Of a DNA stretch of 10,499 nucleotides, positions 7,816 to 10,499 are shown piece after piece. The notes below the pieces were generated by a model that had not been told where the DNA came from, made no database searches, and saw only the letters and a program-made list of their open reading frames with translations. The stretch's first letter is position 1. Every line of letters begins with the position of its first letter. This stretch comes from Euperipatoides rowelli (taxonomy: Eukaryota; Onychophora; Udeonychophora; Euonychophora; Peripatopsidae), in the NCBI GenBank assembly GCA_003024985.2, contig PXIH01S0040908.1, one strand, 5' to 3'. The translations under genes and the position numbers were made by a program.

Positions 7816-9092
7816 TAAAATACACGATTTAGAGCAAAATAACATGTTTTTTTTAAGCAGGATTGATTTTATTATGAAACTGAGATATTAAACAACGTAA
7901 AAATGCAATTAAAAAAATGACATTTTGACATATTTTCATCAATTTTCAGCACTGCGTCTCCCTTTAAAAGAATTTTCATAAATCATTTTATTATTATGAA
8001 TCAATTATTTTTATTCATCTCATCATTAAGACCCAATCCTGTTTGGTTCCCATAAAAGATATATCCTAATAAGAGTTTCCTGCTTTTCTCATGCTTAATG
8101 ATCGTCTTAGGCATGGATATTTGTAAAATTTAAAATATTCTAATAAAATTTTAAAGAAGATATACCGGTACTGTACTAGCTAAGTGGTACTCTAACTTTA
8201 CATTCGCTCTCTGTTTAAAGAAAAAAATAAACAACAAATAGCTAAGCATTTCCTTTCTTCTAAAAATAAAGCTTCACATTTCTTAAAAAAAGAAAAAATC
8301 GTTTGAAATATTTTATTTTTAAGAAATAATGCAATGCTTTTAAAAATTCATGCCTTTCTTTCCTAATAAAATCACCTTATTTCTTAAAATAACAATAATT
8401 TAAACTTTTCTCCGACACAAACACAACTACACATCATTCAGAATCTATACACAAAGTTGAAAAAAAATAAAAGAAGTCTTCAGAATATTCTAACTTTTAA
8501 ACACTACATTTGGGGCAAAACACTTTTTAAAATTAGTTTTAAGAAGGTTAACACATAGGCCTACTTTATACAGATTTTGTATAAAAATGCACATTTTGTA
8601 ATCTAAGTGTCAGGGAATGTACCTTCCCGTTTTTTTACATTTTTTGTGTACTTTTCTTTGGGAAAAATAAGAGATTAAATTATATTGAATTCAACGATTA
8701 TTAAATTTTTACACATCAGGAGTGCTTAAACACTTAAAAAGTCACCTATCTGCCCACAAATTTCAGATTAAGTTATTTGATTGATTGTAACCATATAACT
8801 ATAGCTATCATTTCTAAAAAATATACTTACATGTCATTTTGAAAGTTAGGCCCCTAAACAAAAACTTTGGGCTTATAAACTGTATAACTTAGGAGCCCAA
8901 AGAGTTTCTATTGTTTTTTTTCTTCAAATTCTTAGACCTGTAAGACCCAAGCAGCACTGGGTACATTGCACATAGTATTAAAATAAGTTTTATAGCAAAA
9001 TTAACACATCAATTTTTTTTACAGCATATTTTTATTTTTGTAAAATTTATATAGCTAAAGCCAAACAATAGTTTTTATTATTTTATACTCAC
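7816..9092 (-). other. PRPF39 intron downstream of the exon at 9093-9152, no gene recognised
   Basis: This is AT-rich intronic DNA beginning at the GTGAGT donor (9092-9087). It contains a 9-bp inverted repeat (8865-8873 with 8894-8902) and many A/T tracts. No reading frames, RNA genes or transposon ends were recognised. Confidence 0.5.
8865..8902. repeat. Inverted repeat, 9-bp arms
   Basis: CTTTGGGCT at 8865-8873 is complementary to AGCCCAAAG at 8894-8902 around a 20-base loop. Outside a 2-base bulge, AAA/TTT pairing may extend the stem. It is GC-richer than its surroundings. No function is inferred. Confidence 0.65.
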
Positions 9093-9152
9093 CACATCCT
9101 TTTCTACAGCAGTATTTAAAATTTCTTTGGCTTTTTCTTTATCTCCACGTAA
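9093..9152 (-). CDS. PRPF39: PRPF39 homologue, internal exon (HAT-repeat segment)
   Basis: This 60-bp exon is exactly 20 codons, with phase 0 at both ends. It encodes a helical segment starting LRGDKEKAKEIL and ending VEKDV, typical of one half of a HAT (half-a-TPR) repeat. The acceptor is ...GTTATAG just above 9152 and the donor is GTGAGT at 9092-9087. Read on into the exon at 5681-5862 it gives ...EKDV-DNYKLYLQLIDMEY, which matches the order seen in animal PRPF39 (ER/EKD followed by LYLxLLEMEY). PRPF39 is a nuclear U1 snRNP-associated factor whose HAT repeats form a scaffold (a homodimer in animals) used in 5' splice-site selection. The exon alone is too short to identify; the call rests on the joined product. 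The preceding exon is not in the window. Confidence 0.82.
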
Positions 9153-9361
9153 CTATAACACACAAATATAGAGTATATAAATATAAAAACAACTAAAGAT
9201 AATTCTGCCAACTTAGTTGATGCTAGATAGAGAGACTATAAGCTAGACTATATCTTATAAATAGTTATAGAATTGTTTAAATATTAAAAAAAAAAAACAG
9301 CAAATAAAGTATTTGCAAAAGACATCATAACTGACAGTTTAAGCAAAGCAATGAATATCTC

Positions 9362-10335
9362 TTAAAGTGTATTATAAATGCTAATTTTCACAATTGCTAA
9401 ATTGTTTTATTTTTACCTTAAAAGTCATTTAATTCATCATTTCTTCTCATTTGATCAAATAATTAAGATAATCGCAGTTTAAGACGTTTCAAACAGTCCA
9501 AAGTGACTTCTGATGTCAGGATGACAGCGTAGTTTTTTTTATTTTCTCTTAATAGTGAAATAACGTCCTAGTATTTATAACTAACACTGGAGATTGGTTC
9601 AAGCAGACGCCATTGGAAATACATTACAATACGGCAAAAAAAAAAATCCCTTTGCAATAACAACAACAGATCATTCTATTTTTAGTCTATACATTAATGG
9701 ATTATTATAGTAATGTTTCAATGATTAAAAACAATAGTCTGCCTACAATATTTAAATTTCATTCATATAGTTTCAAATTACGTTTTTACTTATTGAATTT
9801 GTAGTGGTTTTTAAAGGTTTCTGTATTTTTACAATTTTTGTCTGTAAATAGTGTATTGCAGGATTTAAATTTTACAATTTATTTTCTGTTTTGTTATTCT
9901 TAGTAATACTTGATTTGATTATTAGCTTACTTGACAATTTTTAAAAGTATTTGTGTTATTCTGACTGGCTGTTATAAAATCTCGAATATAAAAAAAAATA
10001 AAAAGGAAAACATGTATAAATTAAAAATAGAATGATCTGTTATTATTATTGCTAAGGGATATTATTTCTTGCCGTATTGTAATGTATTTTGAATGCAATC
10101 AGCTTGAGCTAATCGCCAATGTTTGGCATACTAGGACATAATTTCACTAGTAATTATGGGAAATTAAAAAACCTACGCCAACATCATGATGTCAAGTCAC
10201 TTTGGATTGGTTGAAAACTTAATAAACTTCGATTATCTTAATTATTTGATTGAATGAGAAGAAATGATGAGTTAAACATGACTTTTAAGGTAACAATTTA
10301 GAAATTGGAAAATTAGCACTATTAATACACTTTAA
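9362..10335. mobile_element. Foldback/MITE-like element, ~330-bp inverted arms, TTAA flanks
   Basis: The left arm (about 9362-9696) and right arm (about 10011-10335) are reverse complements along nearly their whole length, with scattered substitutions and small indels. Clear anchor blocks are AGTGTATTA (left end) with TAATACACT (right end), AATTAAGATAATCG with CGATTATCTTAATT, ACATTACAATACGGCA with TGCCGTATTGTAATGT (one mismatch), and ACAGATCATTCTATTTTTA. Both outer ends meet TTAA (9362-9365 and 10332-10335), the target duplication typical of piggyBac-type insertion, although the terminal sequence is not the usual CCC-type end. The ~315-bp centre (9697-10010) is AT-rich and has no open frame, so the element is non-autonomous. 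It lies in the PRPF39 intron upstream of the exon at 9093-9152. Confidence 0.85.
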
Positions 10336-10379
10336 TTATCATATAATAGGCCTAATTAGTACATTTTGAAGACTAAACT

Positions 10380-10499
10380 CAGGGTTCAGAAGTAGTGCAC
10401 TACTTGTAGTGTCAATAATGTAGCACACTACTTTTTTGAGTAGTGACTGAGTAGTTTCACTACATTTACAACAGAGTAGTTTTATTTGTAGTCCACTAC
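10380..10499 (+). mobile_element. Probable hAT-type transposon terminus with GTAGTG/CACTAC repeats, cut by the window edge
   Basis: CAGGGTTCAGAAGTAGTGC at 10380 resembles the CAGGG-type terminal inverted repeats of many animal hAT elements. It opens a 120-bp tract packed with GTAGT/ACTAC words in both orientations. These include a 16-bp perfect palindrome (10390-10405, centred on GTAGTGCACTAC) and further copies near 10406, 10425, 10439, 10451, 10476 and 10488. Dense subterminal motifs of this kind are typical transposase-binding arrays of hAT elements. The rest of the element, the other end and any 8-bp target duplication lie outside the window, so the class is an inference. Confidence 0.55.

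Noticed and set aside
8230-8400. Repeated TTTCTTAAAA / TTTTAAGAAA words suggesting an inverted repeat
   Set aside because: The matches are short and almost entirely A/T. They are expected in this composition and give no consistent arms.

Overview
This window comes from a eukaryotic nuclear genome, almost certainly an AT-rich invertebrate animal. Base composition is roughly 70% A+T by eye. The only working gene is split by GT-AG introns and encodes an animal-type splicing factor. The non-coding space is filled with remnants of Ty3/gypsy, Tigger/pogo, foldback and hAT-like elements. I cannot name the species.

The host gene is on the minus strand. Four exons (9093-9152, 5681-5862, 5467-5547, 821-974) join in frame with matching phases into 159 codons. 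They correspond to the C-terminal part of PRPF39, the HAT-repeat U1 snRNP-associated pre-mRNA-processing factor 39. The upstream exons must lie beyond the right edge. The last coding residues and the 3' UTR lie in 1-820 or beyond the left edge, and I could not fix them.

The introns are about 4.5 kb (975-5466), 133 bp (5548-5680) and 3.2 kb (5863-9092), plus at least 1.3 kb of the next upstream intron (9153-10499). The 4.5-kb intron holds a decayed copy, about 1.9 kb and on the same strand as the host, of a multi-copy animal protein family of unknown function (2718-4638). Next to it is a short Ty3/gypsy reverse-transcriptase fragment on the plus strand (5026-5254), which ends in a T15-G13 run. 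The 3.2-kb intron holds a Tigger/pogo transposase fragment (7535-7815, plus strand). It is preceded by a cluster of six CCAAT boxes and a TATATAA. The rightmost intron holds a foldback element with arms of about 330 bp flanked by TTAA (9362-10335), then what looks like a hAT-type terminus with dense GTAGTG/CACTAC subterminal repeats (10380 to the window edge).

The best candidate for something not well described is the decayed 2718-4638 copy. Across several frames it keeps an ordered set of motifs: a Cys/His cluster, an aspartate block, a TD/AGCY block, a DYNEP block, a degenerate finger-like zone and a C-terminal L-T-x-x-Q-V-x-S-x-F-S-R motif. This order could fit an unclassified DDE-type transposase, but that is inference. 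No rRNA, tRNA or CRISPR array was seen.
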